DNA from: Begonia masoniana
Taxonomy: Eukaryota > Streptophyta > Magnoliopsida > Cucurbitales > Begoniaceae
Assembly: GCA_022432975.1 (NCBI GenBank)
Contig: CM039509.1
Location: 43,434,209-43,498,208 of the forward strand
Reading direction: 5' to 3'
Length of the DNA: 64,000 nucleotides
The translations under genes and the position numbers were made by a program. Shown here piece after piece: positions 11,154 through 26,409 of this stretch (positions are counted from its first letter, which is position 1; every line of letters starts with the position of its first letter). The notes under the pieces are model-generated. The model ran no database searches and had not been told where the DNA came from. It saw only the letters and a list, made by a program, of their open reading frames with translations.

Positions 11154-12751
11154 CTTTTGTAATTCCTTGAGTAGTCCATCATTTTAAAACCTTATTTTCT
11201 CTTGACCGAATACTTTAAACATTTCCATTAACCTTTCCAACAATATTTTCACAGCTAGTTAAATCCCCATTGTAGTTTTAAATAATTTTCCGCTGCAAAG
11301 TTTTCAAATGTTTTGAACGTTTAGAAAATGTCAAATTTTGAATGTCGAATGAAGTTTTAAATTTATTCGAAATTTCTTAGTTATGATCAAGTAATGAGTA
11401 GCGAACCGGGTTCAGATAACTCGGGGCGTTACACTTCTGTATCGCTTGATAATTGCACAGTCCTTGTGCTTAAAGATTGAGTCAGCTGCCCCATATGTGT
11501 CTCCATATTTTTTATTGATGCAGCCAAGTTCTTCAAGATCACATCTGTCTTAGCAGCATATTCTCTGGCGAAGCTGTCTGATTGCTCTTGATGCATTGAA
11601 TTGTGAGTTGATTGTGAGAAGCCATGAGTGTAAATTTCAGCTGGTTTGGTTGATGCTGGAGCATTCTGTGGCTGCGAATTCCATTGAAAATCTAGATGTT
11701 GTTTCTAGCCAGGATTGCATGTCTGTGAGTAAGGATTATTGTTTCTATTATACCCCACATAATTTCCAGATTATGGGTTAATAAGGCATGTGATGTCATC
11801 ATGATTCTCTCCACAAAAAATGCCTGAAACCTCTCTTGCTGACGGCTTAGGTGGTCTATTTATCTCCTTGATGGCATTTTCCAATGTAACAATCTTTGCA
11901 TTCAAGGCCAACACCTCATCCAGATCGTAAACTCCAGGTGCCCGCCTTGTAGGATTAAATTCTTCTGAAGACCAGTGGTAGATGTTCACTGCCATCCTTT
12001 CCAATAAATCATACGCTTTATTAAAAGATTTTGATAAGAGAGTTCCATGTGCTGCAGCATCAATGATAGATCTTGTTTGCCCATTTAATCCATTGTAGAA
12101 TGTCTCCAGTTGAATCCAGTGTGGTATTCCATGGCTAGGGCATTGCCTGAGTAGTTCCTTGAATCTGTCACAGGCCTCATAAAGTGACTCTCCATTCCTC
12201 TGCTGAAAACTGGTGATTTCACTCCTCATTCTGGCATTCCTCACCTGTGGATGGTATTTCATAATAAATTTCTTGGCTAACTCTTCCCATGTAGTGATAG
12301 TATTTGATGGGATGCTATCTAACCAATCTCGTGCTTGGTCTCTTAAAGAATACGGGAAAAGCTTTAGCCTTAATGCCTCAACTGAAACTCCAGGAAAATG
12401 AAACGAGTCGCTCACTTCTCCAAATGCTTTGAGATGATGATGAGGATTGTCTGTGACTATTCCATTAAATTGTCCAATGGTTTAAAGCATCTGAAACATG
12501 ACCTGTTTAAGCTCGAATCGGGTGGCATATAATTCTGGTCTCACAATACCACGATTCAGATCGTCGAGCATGGGAATGGCGAAGTCTTGAATAGGACAAT
12601 CGCAGTCATCAATTATATGACTTAGAATGATTCTTCTTTCTCCCTGGTTATCCATATTCACTTCTTCAATCGTCAAGTATAAGATGTACCTAAAAAAAAT
12701 AAACAAAAGCAAATATAAAAAATTATAGCAAAATAAAATAATTAAGAAATA

Positions 12752-12769
12752 TCCCCGGCAATGGTGCCA
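12752..12769 (-). other. Primer binding site, tRNA-Asp type
   Basis: The minus strand reads TGGCACCATTGCCGGGGA, two mismatches from TGGCGCCGTTGCCGGGGA, the complement of plant tRNA-Asp 3' ends. tRNA-Asp priming is typical of Tat/Athila elements. It lies just inside the 5' LTR end (about 12776) and about 100 bases before the gag start. Confidence 0.85.
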
Positions 12770-12775
12770 AAAACT

Positions 12776-16193
<3,418 letters not shown>

Positions 16194-18401
16194 GTTATCA
16201 CTTTCTGCATACTCTTCCAAAATTTAGAGGTAAAACGCGTATCTCGATCAGACACGATAAAAATAGGCGTGCCATGAAGTCTGACAATCTCCTGAATATA
16301 AAGTCGGGCATACTGATCAATAGTATATGTAGTTCTTACAGGGAGAAAATTGGTCGATTTGGTCAGTCGATCAACTATAACTCAAATAGAGTCGTGACTC
16401 TTAACTTTCTTGGGAAGTCTCACTACAAAGTCTATAGTGATATGTTTTCACTTCGACTGAGGCACCATAAATGGTTGCAGTGTACCAGCAAGTCGTTGGT
16501 GTTCCGCTTTGACTTGCTGACAAATAAGACATTTCTCGACGAATTTAGCTACATCTACTTTTAATCCACGCCACCAATAATACTGCTTCAAATCTCGATA
16601 CATTTTGGTTGAACCAAGATGTACCGAGTAAGGGGTTGAGTGAGCTTCCTCCAATATATAGCCTTCTTTAATTCAGCATTATCAGGTATACACCATCTCT
16701 TCTTGAAGTGGACTATCCCGTCATCCGTTATAGAGAATTCTGAAACTTTTTCAGCCTCTAATTCGTCTTTCACCTTACAAATAAATGCATCATCACCTTG
16801 CTTAACCTTTATTTGCTCAAGCAAACTTGGCTGAAGCGTCATTGCAGATAATCTTTCCAATAATCCAAACAATACAACTTCGATATCAGATTTCTGCATC
16901 TCTTCAATTAACTTTTCTGGAATTCACTACAACGATGAAACTTGTGACAATGCTCTTCTATTCAATACATCATCAACAACATTAGCTTTGCCAGGGTAAT
17001 CAATGATCTCACAGTCGTAGTCCTTTACCAATTCCAACCATCTACGTTGCCTCATATTTAGACCCTTCTAAGTAAGAAAATACTTCAGACTTTAATGATC
17101 AGTGTAAATTTTGCACATTTCTCCATAAAGATAGTGTCTCCAAATCTTCAATGCATGAACCACTGCTGCAAGCTCCAAATCACAAGTTGGGTAGTTCTTC
17201 TCATGATCTTTCAATTGTCTCGAGGCATATGCTACAACTTTTTCTTCTTGCATGAGGACACACTCTAGCCCATACTTTGAAGCATCAATATACACCACAA
17301 ACTTTTCTGATTCAGATAGTATAGTAAGTATAGGCACTGAGACTAACCTCCTCTTCAGCTCCTGGAAGCTTCACTCTCATTCTTTAGTCAATAAGTACTT
17401 AACACTTTTCTTGGTTAGCTTCGTTAGCGGGTTGGTTAACGTTGAAAAACCTTCTACGAATTTTTGATAATATCCCGCAAGACTAAGAAAACTTCTTATT
17501 TCAGCTACATTCTTTGGTTGTGGCCATTTACTAACAGCTTCAATCTTCTCTGGATCCACTGATACACCCTCCTTTGAAACAATGTGGCCGAGGAAAGCCA
17601 CTTTCTCCATACAGAATTCACACTTGGAGAACTTCACATATAACTTTGCTCGTCTCGACATTGATAATATAATCTTCAAATGCTCTTTATGTTCCTCCTC
17701 ATTCTTTGAGTAGATAAGGATATCGTCAATAAACACTATCACGAAATCATCCAAATACATCTTGAAAATTCGATTCATTAAATCCATAAACGCAGCTGGT
17801 GCATTACTTAATCCAAACGGCATAACTCAAAATTCAAAGTGGGTATATCTTGTGCGAAACGTTGTCTTGAAAATATCAACCTCCTTAATTCTTAGTAGAT
17901 GATAGCCAGATCTGAGATCTATCTTCGAGAAAACTGTCGCTCCCTTTAATTGATCAAATAAATTGTCAATTCTCGGTAGTGGATACTTGTTTTTTATATT
18001 GACTTTGTTGAGCTCACGATAGTCTACGCACATCCGCATTGATCTATCTTTTTTCTTCACAAATAACATTGGTGCTCCCCAGGGTGAGAAACTCGGTTGA
18101 ATAAATCATTTCTCCAGCAAATCGTCAAGTTGAGTCTTTTACTCATTTAATTCTCTCGGTGCCATTCTATAAGGAGCTTTCGAGATTGGCGTCGTTCCAA
18201 GTAGTACATCAATGCTGAATTCCACATCTCTCGCAGGTGGTAATTTTGTCAAATCGTCAAGAAAGACATCCGAAAATTCACCAACTATCAGTACTTTATC
18301 CAAAGTCGTGGCTCCCCTAGGTTCAGATCATATAACACTGACCATAATTCCAATGCATCCAGAATTCAGAAGTCTTTGAGCTCGCATAGTTGATATCACA
18401 G
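16194..18401 (-). pseudogene. Ty3/gypsy pol: RT, RNase H and partial integrase
   Basis: Reverse transcriptase copies element RNA into DNA, RNase H removes the RNA, and integrase inserts the copy. RT motifs on the minus strand are [13 protein letters not shown] (about 18030), [11 protein letters not shown] (about 17930), [16 protein letters not shown] (about 17800), and the catalytic FIDD at 17722-17733. RNase H shows [15 protein letters not shown] and [12 protein letters not shown] (17337-17092). The integrase zinc finger (HLGS... CLICQQVK, 16654-16500) is followed by core segments VIVDR and VSDRD. The sequence ends at 16194 before the catalytic Glu. In-frame stops include TGA at 17827-17829 where FEFLVMPFG is usual, two stops between 18100 and 18160, and one in the integrase near 16383. 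The element cannot make a complete Pol. Confidence 0.9.
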
Positions 18402-20454
18402 TGTAACACCCGGTTCTATCGAACCAGCTCTTTTATTATTAATGGTATACACTTTATTAGTCAATAATTTAAGTAGGGTTATTGAATGATTAGACTAGAC
18501 AAGGGCATTAGAGTAAATTACATTTTTAAAAGTGGATAACGTATTTAAGGAAAGAGGGATTGGGTTTAATGCACTGTAGCCGCCACCATTTCATACTTTT
18601 CTCTTCGGGTTTTCAGCTCAAGCAGCCGAGCTCTCTAGGCGATTTTCCTCGCCCGATTCTCCTTCGACTTAGGTAAGTTTTCCTCATTTCTCTTATGATA
18701 TAGTGGTTAAATACCTGAAGGAGTACAATGTGAGGATTTTGAGGATGCTGAGATTGAGCGTAGGTTCGGGTTTTAGTGATAAATGGGGAATGCTCGGGTA
18801 GTAGAGTTTCTAACTGGATTCCTTGAACCACTGTTTGATTCTTGGTGAGGTTTAGTGAAGTTTTGATTTATATTCTGTTATGAACTTAGGTGAGCAGATT
18901 TTCGAAGTAGCTAGCGACCAGACAATTTCCAGAAGCCAGGTAAGTAAAGTATGCATGTGCCTTCGGGCCTACATCACAAAACAGTAGGGTTATGTATCTT
19001 GTGAATGATTTTTGTATGTCATGCATCATGTTTTTGAAAGATTACGAAAATGAATTTCCATGTAAGGATGGTAAGGTATGAACTGAATGTGACAGACAAA
19101 CTATTAAGGGAACTAATCCACCCCTTAACTTATGAAGGGATTTATAACATTGGGAGGATTGATCCCACTCTCAAGTGAACCAAGGGATCAGATCAGCTAT
19201 TAAGGGAATTCATCCGCCCCTTAATCGAGTAGAGGATGTATAACATTGGAAAAATTGATCAACTTCCCAAGGGAACCGAGGGATCAGATCAGCTTATGAA
19301 TGAATGTAAATGCAACTGAGATGAGAAAGTAGAAATTGCATGTTTAGGAATTTATGTTTCAGCATTTCATTTCATTATTGCTTTACTTACTTAGCATTAG
19401 GCTAATAGATGAGTTTTGTGATGTAGGTGTTGAGGATACTGCAGGTGAATTCTCTGAGTTGGTTGAGGACTAGGCAGGTTGGAGGGGTGCAATCAGGCAT
19501 CGATCTGGCATCTGATGGGGCGGTTTAACTGGTGTCAGTAGTTGTGAATGTTTAGTGGACAATGATTTCAATTTGAGTATGTTAAACTTTCTGAGGATAG
19601 AAGTTGCTTTGATGTTTTCAAAAGTACTTTGAGACTTTTCTGATAATAGTATTCCGTTGGTTTTTAACACTGGGTTATACTGGACTTGAGTAATGCAATG
19701 ATTTAAATTGTTTTTGAATGGTTGTGGTGAAATAAGTAAATTCTTTTCTGTACTTAAAGTTGTGCTTGCATAGCAAGAAATAGTTGAAATGTCGCTCTGT
19801 TTTCTATCGGAAGATGTCTTCAGAAAAGCCATCGGATGATGTAGGTTTAATTCTATCGGAAGATGTAGATTTTGCACTACCGGTATGAGTGAGTATTATG
19901 CTTTGTCGTTTAGTGATCGGTATATGCAGTTTATTCTATCGGAAGAAGGGAAAGAGAGATTTTTGTCATTTTGCCGTCGGTAGATACGAGTCGCAAAACT
20001 TGTCGTTTTGCGATCGGTCGATGTCGGATAATTGATTTATCCGGCTGACGTCATCGGTAGATGTAGTCCACCGAAAGATGTCTTTTGTTTCCAACTCTTC
20101 TGGTCCACGTCATCGATAGAAGCCTTCTATTTGCTGCTTCTGCTTCTTCCGTTGACTTTATCCATCGGCAGATGCGTTTGACTTCTGCGACTTCCCAAGT
20201 ATATCACGGTTTAAACCTCTATTTCTTTTTAGCCGTTTATTTCTTACATTTCAAACAATGTTCATAGTTTTGTTTAACTCTATTGTTGTCCAAATGATTT
20301 CCGCTGCAAGTTTTAAATGTTTTGAGATTTTAGCTTATGTCAAATGTTGAATGTTGAGCAAAGTTCAAAAAAAAAAAATAATACAGTTGAGATTTCTTAG
20401 TCATGTACGAACTTTTGTGTAACGAACCGGGTTCAGATAATTCGGGGTGTTACA
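18402..20454 (+). mobile_element. Family A solo LTR, plus orientation, TSD CACAG
   Basis: Begins TGTAACACCCGGTTC and ends AATTCGGGGTGTTACA (2053 bp). Flanked by CACAG at 18397-18401 and 20455-20459. It has no interior, primer site or second LTR. It splits the element B polyprotein between the protease and RT regions. It shares with the copy at 9233 the AGCCGCCACT motif, the CCTTCGGGCCTACATCACAA block, the duplicated subrepeat and the TCGGAAGATG cluster. Confidence 0.93.
19100..19292. repeat. 96-bp subrepeat, two copies, in family A LTR
   Basis: Units begin CTATTAAGGGAA at about 19101 and 19197. Homologous to the array at 853-2628. Confidence 0.85.
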
Positions 20455-21912
20455 CACAGGAACTCTTGGACTTTTAGAATCTCCGTAGAAATTAAATGGT
20501 TCTGCTCCAGGCAATTGAAACTTTACCATTTTCTTGCAACAGTCAATGATCGCATAGTGCTTGGTAAGTCAATCCATCCCCAAGATGACGTTGTAATCAT
20601 GCATTGCCAAAACAATTAAATCCACCTCTAATTGATTCTCCTCAATGCACACATTGTATCTTCTAATAATAGAGTGGGAAAATATAATTTTGCAAGAAGG
20701 TGTAGTTATTCCCAAATTATACCTTAGAGACTCTACTTTGATATCTAACTTCATAGCATGCTCAAGGGATATAGAAGAATGCGTAGCTCCAGAATCAATT
20801 AATATGCAAGAAGATATGCCAGAAATAAAAAGTGAACCTGTCACAACAGAAGCATTTTCTTCAACTTCAGCCTTAGACATGAAAAAAACTCTAGCAATCG
20901 TCTTAGGTTGCTCCCTGCCATTCCGTGGACAGTCTTTAATAAAATGTCCATGTTGATCGCACTTACAATAAGAATTGGTCTGAACGCGGCATTCACCAAA
21001 ATGTGCCTTCTTGCATATTGGACATATAGGTATATTAGACATAGTGTTTGGCTCCTTTTTACAGTACTTAGAATCTCCTTCAGCAGGTCCACTAATCATG
21101 GTCTCTTAGATCCAGCCCATTGTTGTTGCGAAATTTTGCTCATGGCAGTCTGAGTTGCATAACTGTACCTCCTTCTGAATTCTTGAGCTTTAAGGACTTC
21201 TTTTTCACCTTTCTTTGCACACAATGCTTTCTCCACTACAAATGCAAACAGAGAGTCCTTGGAAGTAATAAGATAGATGTCCTTGAACATCTCTGCTCTC
21301 AATCCTTGGACGAATCGTTTCACCTTCATGACTTCAGTACTAGCTATATGAGTGGCATAAAGGGAAAGTTGCTCAAACTTGTGCAGATAATCAATTACGC
21401 TCTCGGTCTGCTTTATAACCATAAATTCTTCTACCTTTGCATCCATCATAGAGTCTGTAAAATATTTCTCATAAAAAAGTTCTTGAAACTTCTTCCAGGT
21501 CATAGTGGTGACTGGATGCATCACCTTCACAGAATATCACCAGTAATGTGCCTCCATCCAGAAAATTGAGGACGCGCAATCTACTTTTTCCTCCTCTGAA
21601 ATCTTAGCATGCTCAAAAATTTCACCGATGGTCCTTATCCAATTATCTGCGGCTGCCATATTCGCCAAATTGCCATTAAAAAACTGGAGGGTCCAAATGT
21701 CGAAATATGTCAAAGTCAATGTCTGCATACCGAGGCCTATTAGGAACTTGGGCCTGCATATTCACTACTTGAACTGCAGTCGTAGCTGCCTGGGCCGCAA
21801 CATTAGCTGCTTGCGGTAGTTGTTTGTTTTTCCTAGCATGCATCTCGATCATGTCCATCATCCGATCGAGTATAGCATCTCTATTATTTCCAATTCTTCT
21901 ACGATTGGCCAT
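20455..21912 (-). pseudogene. Ty3/gypsy gag and protease of element B
   Basis: The minus-strand reading starts MANRRRIGNNRD at 21912. It passes through a gag domain (TWKKFQELFYEKYF near 21500, VMKVKRFVQGLR near 21310) to a zinc knuckle region with CKCDQHGHFIKDC (about 20960-20920), which keeps the CX2CX4HX4C pattern. It then enters an aspartic protease with ILIDSGATHSSIS (about 20800) and VILGMD (about 20570). Frame changes occur near 21540 and 21096, so gag is broken into three open pieces. The protease continues to 20455, where the solo LTR begins, and its frame resumes at 18401. It encodes the coat and the maturation protease of the element. Confidence 0.88.
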
Positions 21913-22102
21913 AGTTCTACATCACAAAGACTTCATTTAGGGAAACATATCTTTATATACTACTTTGAAATGTACTACAATATTACCTAACATATTTTTA
22001 TCAAAAAATAAATTTTAATACAGACTTACTTACTGATCGACAATCTTCCAGGTGCACGTGAGCATACAGATAAGTCTACAGAACCTTTTTTAAAACCCTG
22101 GT

Positions 22103-22114
22103 GCTCTGATATCA
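22103..22114 (-). other. Primer binding site of element B
   Basis: The minus strand reads TGATATCAGAGC, one mismatch from the initiator-Met site TGGTATCAGAGC, about 190 bases upstream of gag and next to an LTR end (...GGGGTGTTAATA). Confidence 0.7.
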
Positions 22115-22634
22115 AATATTAACACCCCAATATAAAATTCTCAATTTTCTTCCCCGAATTGAAACCCTAATTTTAAAATCTTAAAATTTTTCCCAAATTG
22201 ATTCATAAAAATTTGAGCGTTAAAAACTAAATTTCAAAATATTGAAATAATAAAAATATATATATCTTTAAATAGTAACATTAAATGCGTGGAAGCTTAA
22301 TCAAAATTTGAAAACATTAAATAACCTTGTCGAAAATTGAAATAAATACAATATTAACACAATTCATAAAAACTTCATTTAGAAATAAATTATTCAAAGT
22401 TTCAATAGAAATAGAAAATATTTTTAACAATTAAAACATACTAATTTAAACATCTCTCTCAGACCCAGAAACATCTTTTTTTTCTGCATGCTCGCTTGCC
22501 TCTGGAAGGTTCTCGATTACAGGTAATTTTTTCCTCAGATAAAAACTTCTTACCTACATTACAAAATTATACAAACTATGATATTTAACTCAACAAGCAA
22601 AAATACGTACAAGTGTCAAAATTAACATTTACTT
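22115..22634 (-). repeat. 3' part of the 5' LTR of element B
   Basis: LTR-like non-coding DNA next to the primer site, reading on the plus strand TTAACACCCCAATATA from the junction. It is cut at 22635 by the family C LTR. There is no counterpart at the other end of the element, which is truncated. Confidence 0.6.
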
Positions 22635-25130
22635 TGTAATACCCAGCTTTACGGGATATTAATATTTTAATATAAATGATATTTTTGTAAATATGTCAAA
22701 TCAAGCCCGTTTTACGAAAAGAAAGCGTTATTAGAATCCTAATAATTAATAAAAATTTTGAGAAAATTTCGGAAATTTTAGGAGTTTAACGCTAATTTTA
22801 CGAGAATTACGTTTAACATAATATAAAGGATACTTTGGTAAAAACAATAAACGGGGTCCGAATTGCGAACGGACAGTTTTAATGGAACCCTGGTAATAAG
22901 TTGAAGCTATTTACAAAGTAAGGAAATTTGGAGAAACCGAATCGTCGATTAATTAACGAAACAAAGGACGAGACAAATAGAATATAAGTGCAAAGAGCGT
23001 TATAGTAATTTGACAACCCAAATTTAATAAAAACACACTTTTCTCTTTTCTCTTCTCCCTCATTCGCGATTCTCTCTGCGCTTTTCCTTCAAGCGACTTC
23101 TCCCTCTCCTCCTCTTGGCGTTCCACGCTCTGGCAATCGATTTCTCCTTCGTTCGTCTTCCATTCTTCGTGATTTCTACTCCTTTCGCAACCCTAGGTAT
23201 GAATCAATGGCTTTAGAGCATTATATTTCAGTTTTCAAGAAGTTTAACGGTTAGGGTTCCGTTTAGGGTTTTGTGAAAAATGTGGTCTAAAGCTAGGAAT
23301 CGGTAGGATTACCGTATTTGTGAGTATATTGAACGTATTAAACGTTATTGGACGAAATCTAGAGTGTATACGGTGATTAGGTTGAAAACCGGATATTTGG
23401 AGCTTGAGAATCTCCGTCAATGGAGTTTAGAAATTTACAAGCGTGAGTTGCTCGGTAAAATGCCTCATTGAGCTAAATTAGAATTTTATGAGAATTTACT
23501 TAGTTAAGGTTTCGTTAAATTTGGACGTTAAACGGTTTAATCTCGTTTTAACGACGACTGTTGTGAATTGCCTTAGGTGAACCACGCTCGTGGACGGAGC
23601 TAGCATTGCATCGGACGCGAGGTAAGTCTTCGTGACTTGTTTAGTCTATTTGGCCTACACCATAAGAAATTGTTGATTCGAGGATTTTGGGGATGTTTGA
23701 TTGTTTTGGGTAATAGGTCGGGTAGTTAGTTAGTTTAAATTGTGCAATGTTTTAGTTTACTGCTTGTTGTGTTTTGAGGTCGTTTATTGTATTGTTTATT
23801 GTATCGCACATGTTCATGCATCATTGTTTTCTAAAGGCATGAAAAGAATTTCTATGCATGTTTTCATGAAAAGGAAAATGATAACAAAAAGGTATGAATG
23901 TATGTAATCTGGTCACGTCAGTGGCGGTGGTTCAGACATGGCTGCTTGGGGAGCATGTTTTTCCCCCGGGTAGATACGAGGGGCTATCCAATCGCTGAAT
24001 ATGTCGCTCCTATCTACTGAGAGTGAGGCCCCGGTGATGTATAAGTAATGAAATGAAATGAATAGCGAAAAGGTAGGGAGCATGTTTTATGATCCGCATG
24101 CATAGCATTCACTTGCATTCACGTAGACTTACTGAGCCTTAAGCTCACATTTTATTTCTATGGTGTGGTGATTTTGAGATAGGTGAGGACGACGTTCCTC
24201 CTCCTGAAGCATGGGTCTAGTTGAAGAAGAATGATCGCGGAAGTGTGCTGGCACAGTCGAGGCGTTTCATGACCCGTGGGGACGTAATTAGGTATTTTGG
24301 GTTATTTTGGATAGAAAATGTTTAGGAAAAATATTTGTAAAGATAGAACATTATAGGATGTTTGGATCTGGACTAGTTGATAGGCTTACGTTTTGAAGTT
24401 TTTAAATGTTTTGGAAACTTGTTTTGCAACTGGTTTGTAATTTACTTTATAGGGATATGTTCGGTTTTTAAACATATCTACGCGGTTTGTTTTCATAAAA
24501 TCTTACCACGTTTTAAAATGGGTTTTGAGTCATTAAACGAGGGATTAGTGAAGTGTGAATTGTACGTCGGGGATGGGGAAGAGTTGTTGTGTTGAAGGTT
24601 GTTATGAATGAATAGAAGAGGAATGAAGAAAATAGTTAAGTGTTAAGTTGTTATGCAGGGAAAATGAAGGGAAAAAAGAAGAAAAAGAGGGATGCAAGTC
24701 CTCTGGAAATTCGGATTCCAGAGGACTTGGCGATCGATCGCCAGGGAGGGCGATCGATCGCCCCCTCTTGGTCACGCTCTGGAAGAAATTCCAGGGCGTG
24801 TGCTGAGCGATCGCTGGGCAAAATATGTGATCGCCGAAGGGAAATCGATCGCCTGTTTTGGGCGATCGATCGCCCCTCAGTTGTTTTCAACAGGCGATCG
24901 ATCGCCTGTTTTGGGGCGATCGATCGCCCCTGATTTTCACGGGACAATTGTCCCTTCTGCCCTTTTGTTCTCTGCCGATTGTTTTTAAGTTTTAATTATG
25001 TTTTCTTTTAATTGTTTTAAAGTTTTATTGAGTGGTTTTCAAAATAGTTTAGTTTTCTATTTAAATCCCGCTTAATTGTTGCAAGGTTATAAGGAAAAAA
25101 TAAAAAAAATAATACGGGATAATAAGGGTA
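22635..25130 (+). mobile_element. Family C LTR, first copy (right end approximate)
   Basis: Begins TGTAATACCCAGC and matches the LTR starting at 52668 over about 2 kb. Shared blocks include TTTGTAA(A/T)TATGTCAAATCAA, TGAAC(C/A)ACGCTCGTGGACGG and GAGGCGTTTCATGACCCGTG. The two diverge after about 24540: here a segment with CGATCGATCG palindromes follows, and there a homopolymer run. The right end is placed near 25130 only by a weak match (ATAATAAGGGTACA). No primer site or coding region follows, so it may be a solo LTR. Confidence 0.65.
24727..24930. repeat. Cluster of GCGATCGATCGC palindromes
   Basis: Five copies of CGATCGATCG lie within about 200 bp, several with palindromic flanks, for example CAGGCGATCGATCGCCTG and GGGGCGATCGATCGCCCC. 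A degenerate TCGATCGCC and a GCGATCGC lie among them. Confidence 0.9.
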
Positions 25131-25321
25131 CAATATTAGGGTCGCTAGTATTATCGAATCCTGATTACAGACTGGTTGGTACTTATTTCCTAACCTTAGA
25201 CTTAGCCATCTCATTGTCGTTCAGGCTTTGTCAACTTACTTTCGATCAAGCTTACTATCTCATTGTCATTCAGGCTTTTGCTATAACATATTTTTTGTTA
25301 ATTTCATTGTATTCATACACA

Positions 25322-26409
25322 TAGGGGTGTGCAAAATACGGTTCGGTTCAGTTTTGGAGAGGAACCAAACCGAACCGATCACCATTCAGTTTTGGATTAA
25401 CCGAACCGAAACCGGTCGTTTAACTGACCGAAACTGAACCAGAACCGAACCGAAAGTTTTGGTTCCGGTTCCAGTTCCGGTTCCGGTTCTGGTTCGGTTC
25501 TGGTTCTACAACTTATTTTCAAAAAATTTAAATAATATAAAATATATTATATATTTTTTAAAAAATATATACCCAAATAAAAAAAAAAATAGTTTTGTCC
25601 AAAGAATTCACTTTCCAATGGTGGAAAGTAAATTCTTTGTGCGAGTAGTTTTCGATGGGAAGAAACTTTGGATCAGATTGAGGATAATCCTCACAAACAA
25701 CGTCAGAATTTCATTTAATCTTGAACAGAACACATAATCAAAGATGCGAATCATGAAAATTAGGTAAGCCATAGAGAATACAAATTCCCTCCAAAAAATA
25801 TGAGAAAAAAAGCATAACCAATAGCCAAAATTACAAAACAGAATTTGTTATGCCTAATTAAACTTTATACACAGTAGCAGCAAACCCAGAAGAACAAACG
25901 TTTTATTCTCAAAAAATCATACCTAAATTCTTCAAATGATCAAATGCCTTAAAGAAACAATTAAAAAATCCAATAAAAAATGGGTTGAGGAAATAATCCG
26001 GTAAGGAAAGCTGACCTAGCGTGAATAATCTTGACGCTGGTTTTCATGTTGGGTTGAGACCAGTTGTACGCAATTGATCCTGTTATTCCACACAAATGAT
26101 TTTATAGAGACCAAAATCGTTGATTTTGCTCTCAGTAAAAAAATGACAGAGAGCAAAATCAATGATATTCGATTTTTTGGTTTTTCGGTTATTTCAGAGT
26201 TATTCGATTTTAAAATGCAGGAACGGTTCGATTCGGTTCGGTTTCTATCGGTTTTGACCGATCCAAACCGATAACCGAACCTAAAAAGTCGGTTCCTACA
26301 AAACCAATTCGAAGTTCGGTTTCTAAATGCTCAAAACTGATATGAACCAAACTAATTTCACCGATTCCAGTTTGGTTCATCAGTTCCGGTTCAGTTTTGC
26401 ACACCCCTA
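25322..26409. mobile_element. Non-autonomous hAT element, TSD CATACACA
   Basis: Terminal inverted repeats TAGGGGTGTGCAAAA and TTTTGCACACCCCTA are perfect over 15 bp. They are flanked by an 8-bp target duplication, CATACACA (25314-25321 and 26410-26417). An 8-bp duplication and this terminus are typical of hAT elements. Next to each end are many CGGTTCGGTT or ACCGAACCG motifs, as expected for subterminal transposase-binding repeats. The 1088-bp interior encodes no transposase, so it would need help from another element. Confidence 0.93.

Larger units (their letters stand above)
9233..11433 (+). mobile_element. Family A solo LTR, plus orientation, TSD CTTCT
   Basis: Begins TGTAGCACCCGGTTTC and ends AACTCGGGGCGTTACA, with perfect 5-bp target duplications CTTCT at 9228-9232 and 11434-11438. 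At 2201 bp it has LTR termini, no primer site, no coding domain and no second LTR. It therefore fits a solo LTR left by recombination between the two LTRs of a full element. It interrupts the Tat-type gag. Internal landmarks are a two-copy 97-bp subrepeat (9923-10116) and a cluster of TCGG(A/C)AGATG motifs (10668-11153). Confidence 0.93.
8776..12655 (-). pseudogene. Tat/Athila-type gag, split by a solo LTR
   Basis: A minus-strand Gag starts at the ATG at 12653-12655 (MDNQGERR). Next comes the characteristic FELKQVMFQML block (about 12490), then the capsid-type gag domain between 12415 and about 12000 (FPYSLRDQARDWL, TWEELAKKFIMKYHP, FYNGLN). The C-terminal part follows after the insertion, from 9232 to 8776 (HCKAIVLRNGRELE, then acidic sequence, then PQFPQRLQK). 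The reading frame runs up to 11434 (...LSSDTE) and resumes at 9232 (VPQRPGKK) on the other side of the solo LTR, which shows one ancestral gene. Frame changes and a stop occur near 12480 and 11770, so it was already decaying. A SGIFCGENHDD segment near 11800 sits where a zinc knuckle is expected, but the pattern is incomplete. Confidence 0.8.
16194..22114 (-). mobile_element. Decayed Ty3/gypsy element B (gag-pol), truncated, nested
   Basis: Read on the minus strand the order is primer site (22103-22114), gag (21912 to about 20900), protease (about 20850-20570), solo LTR insertion (18402-20454), then RT, RNase H and integrase down to 16194. The integrase is cut off after its second catalytic Asp segment by the truncated LTR of the Tat-like element. 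The order PR-RT-RH-IN and the FIDD active site identify Ty3/gypsy. Confidence 0.85.

Noticed and set aside
24640..24988. Overlapping Arg/Asp/Ser-rich readings in three frames
   Set aside because: Produced by the CGATCGATCG repeats. No domain.
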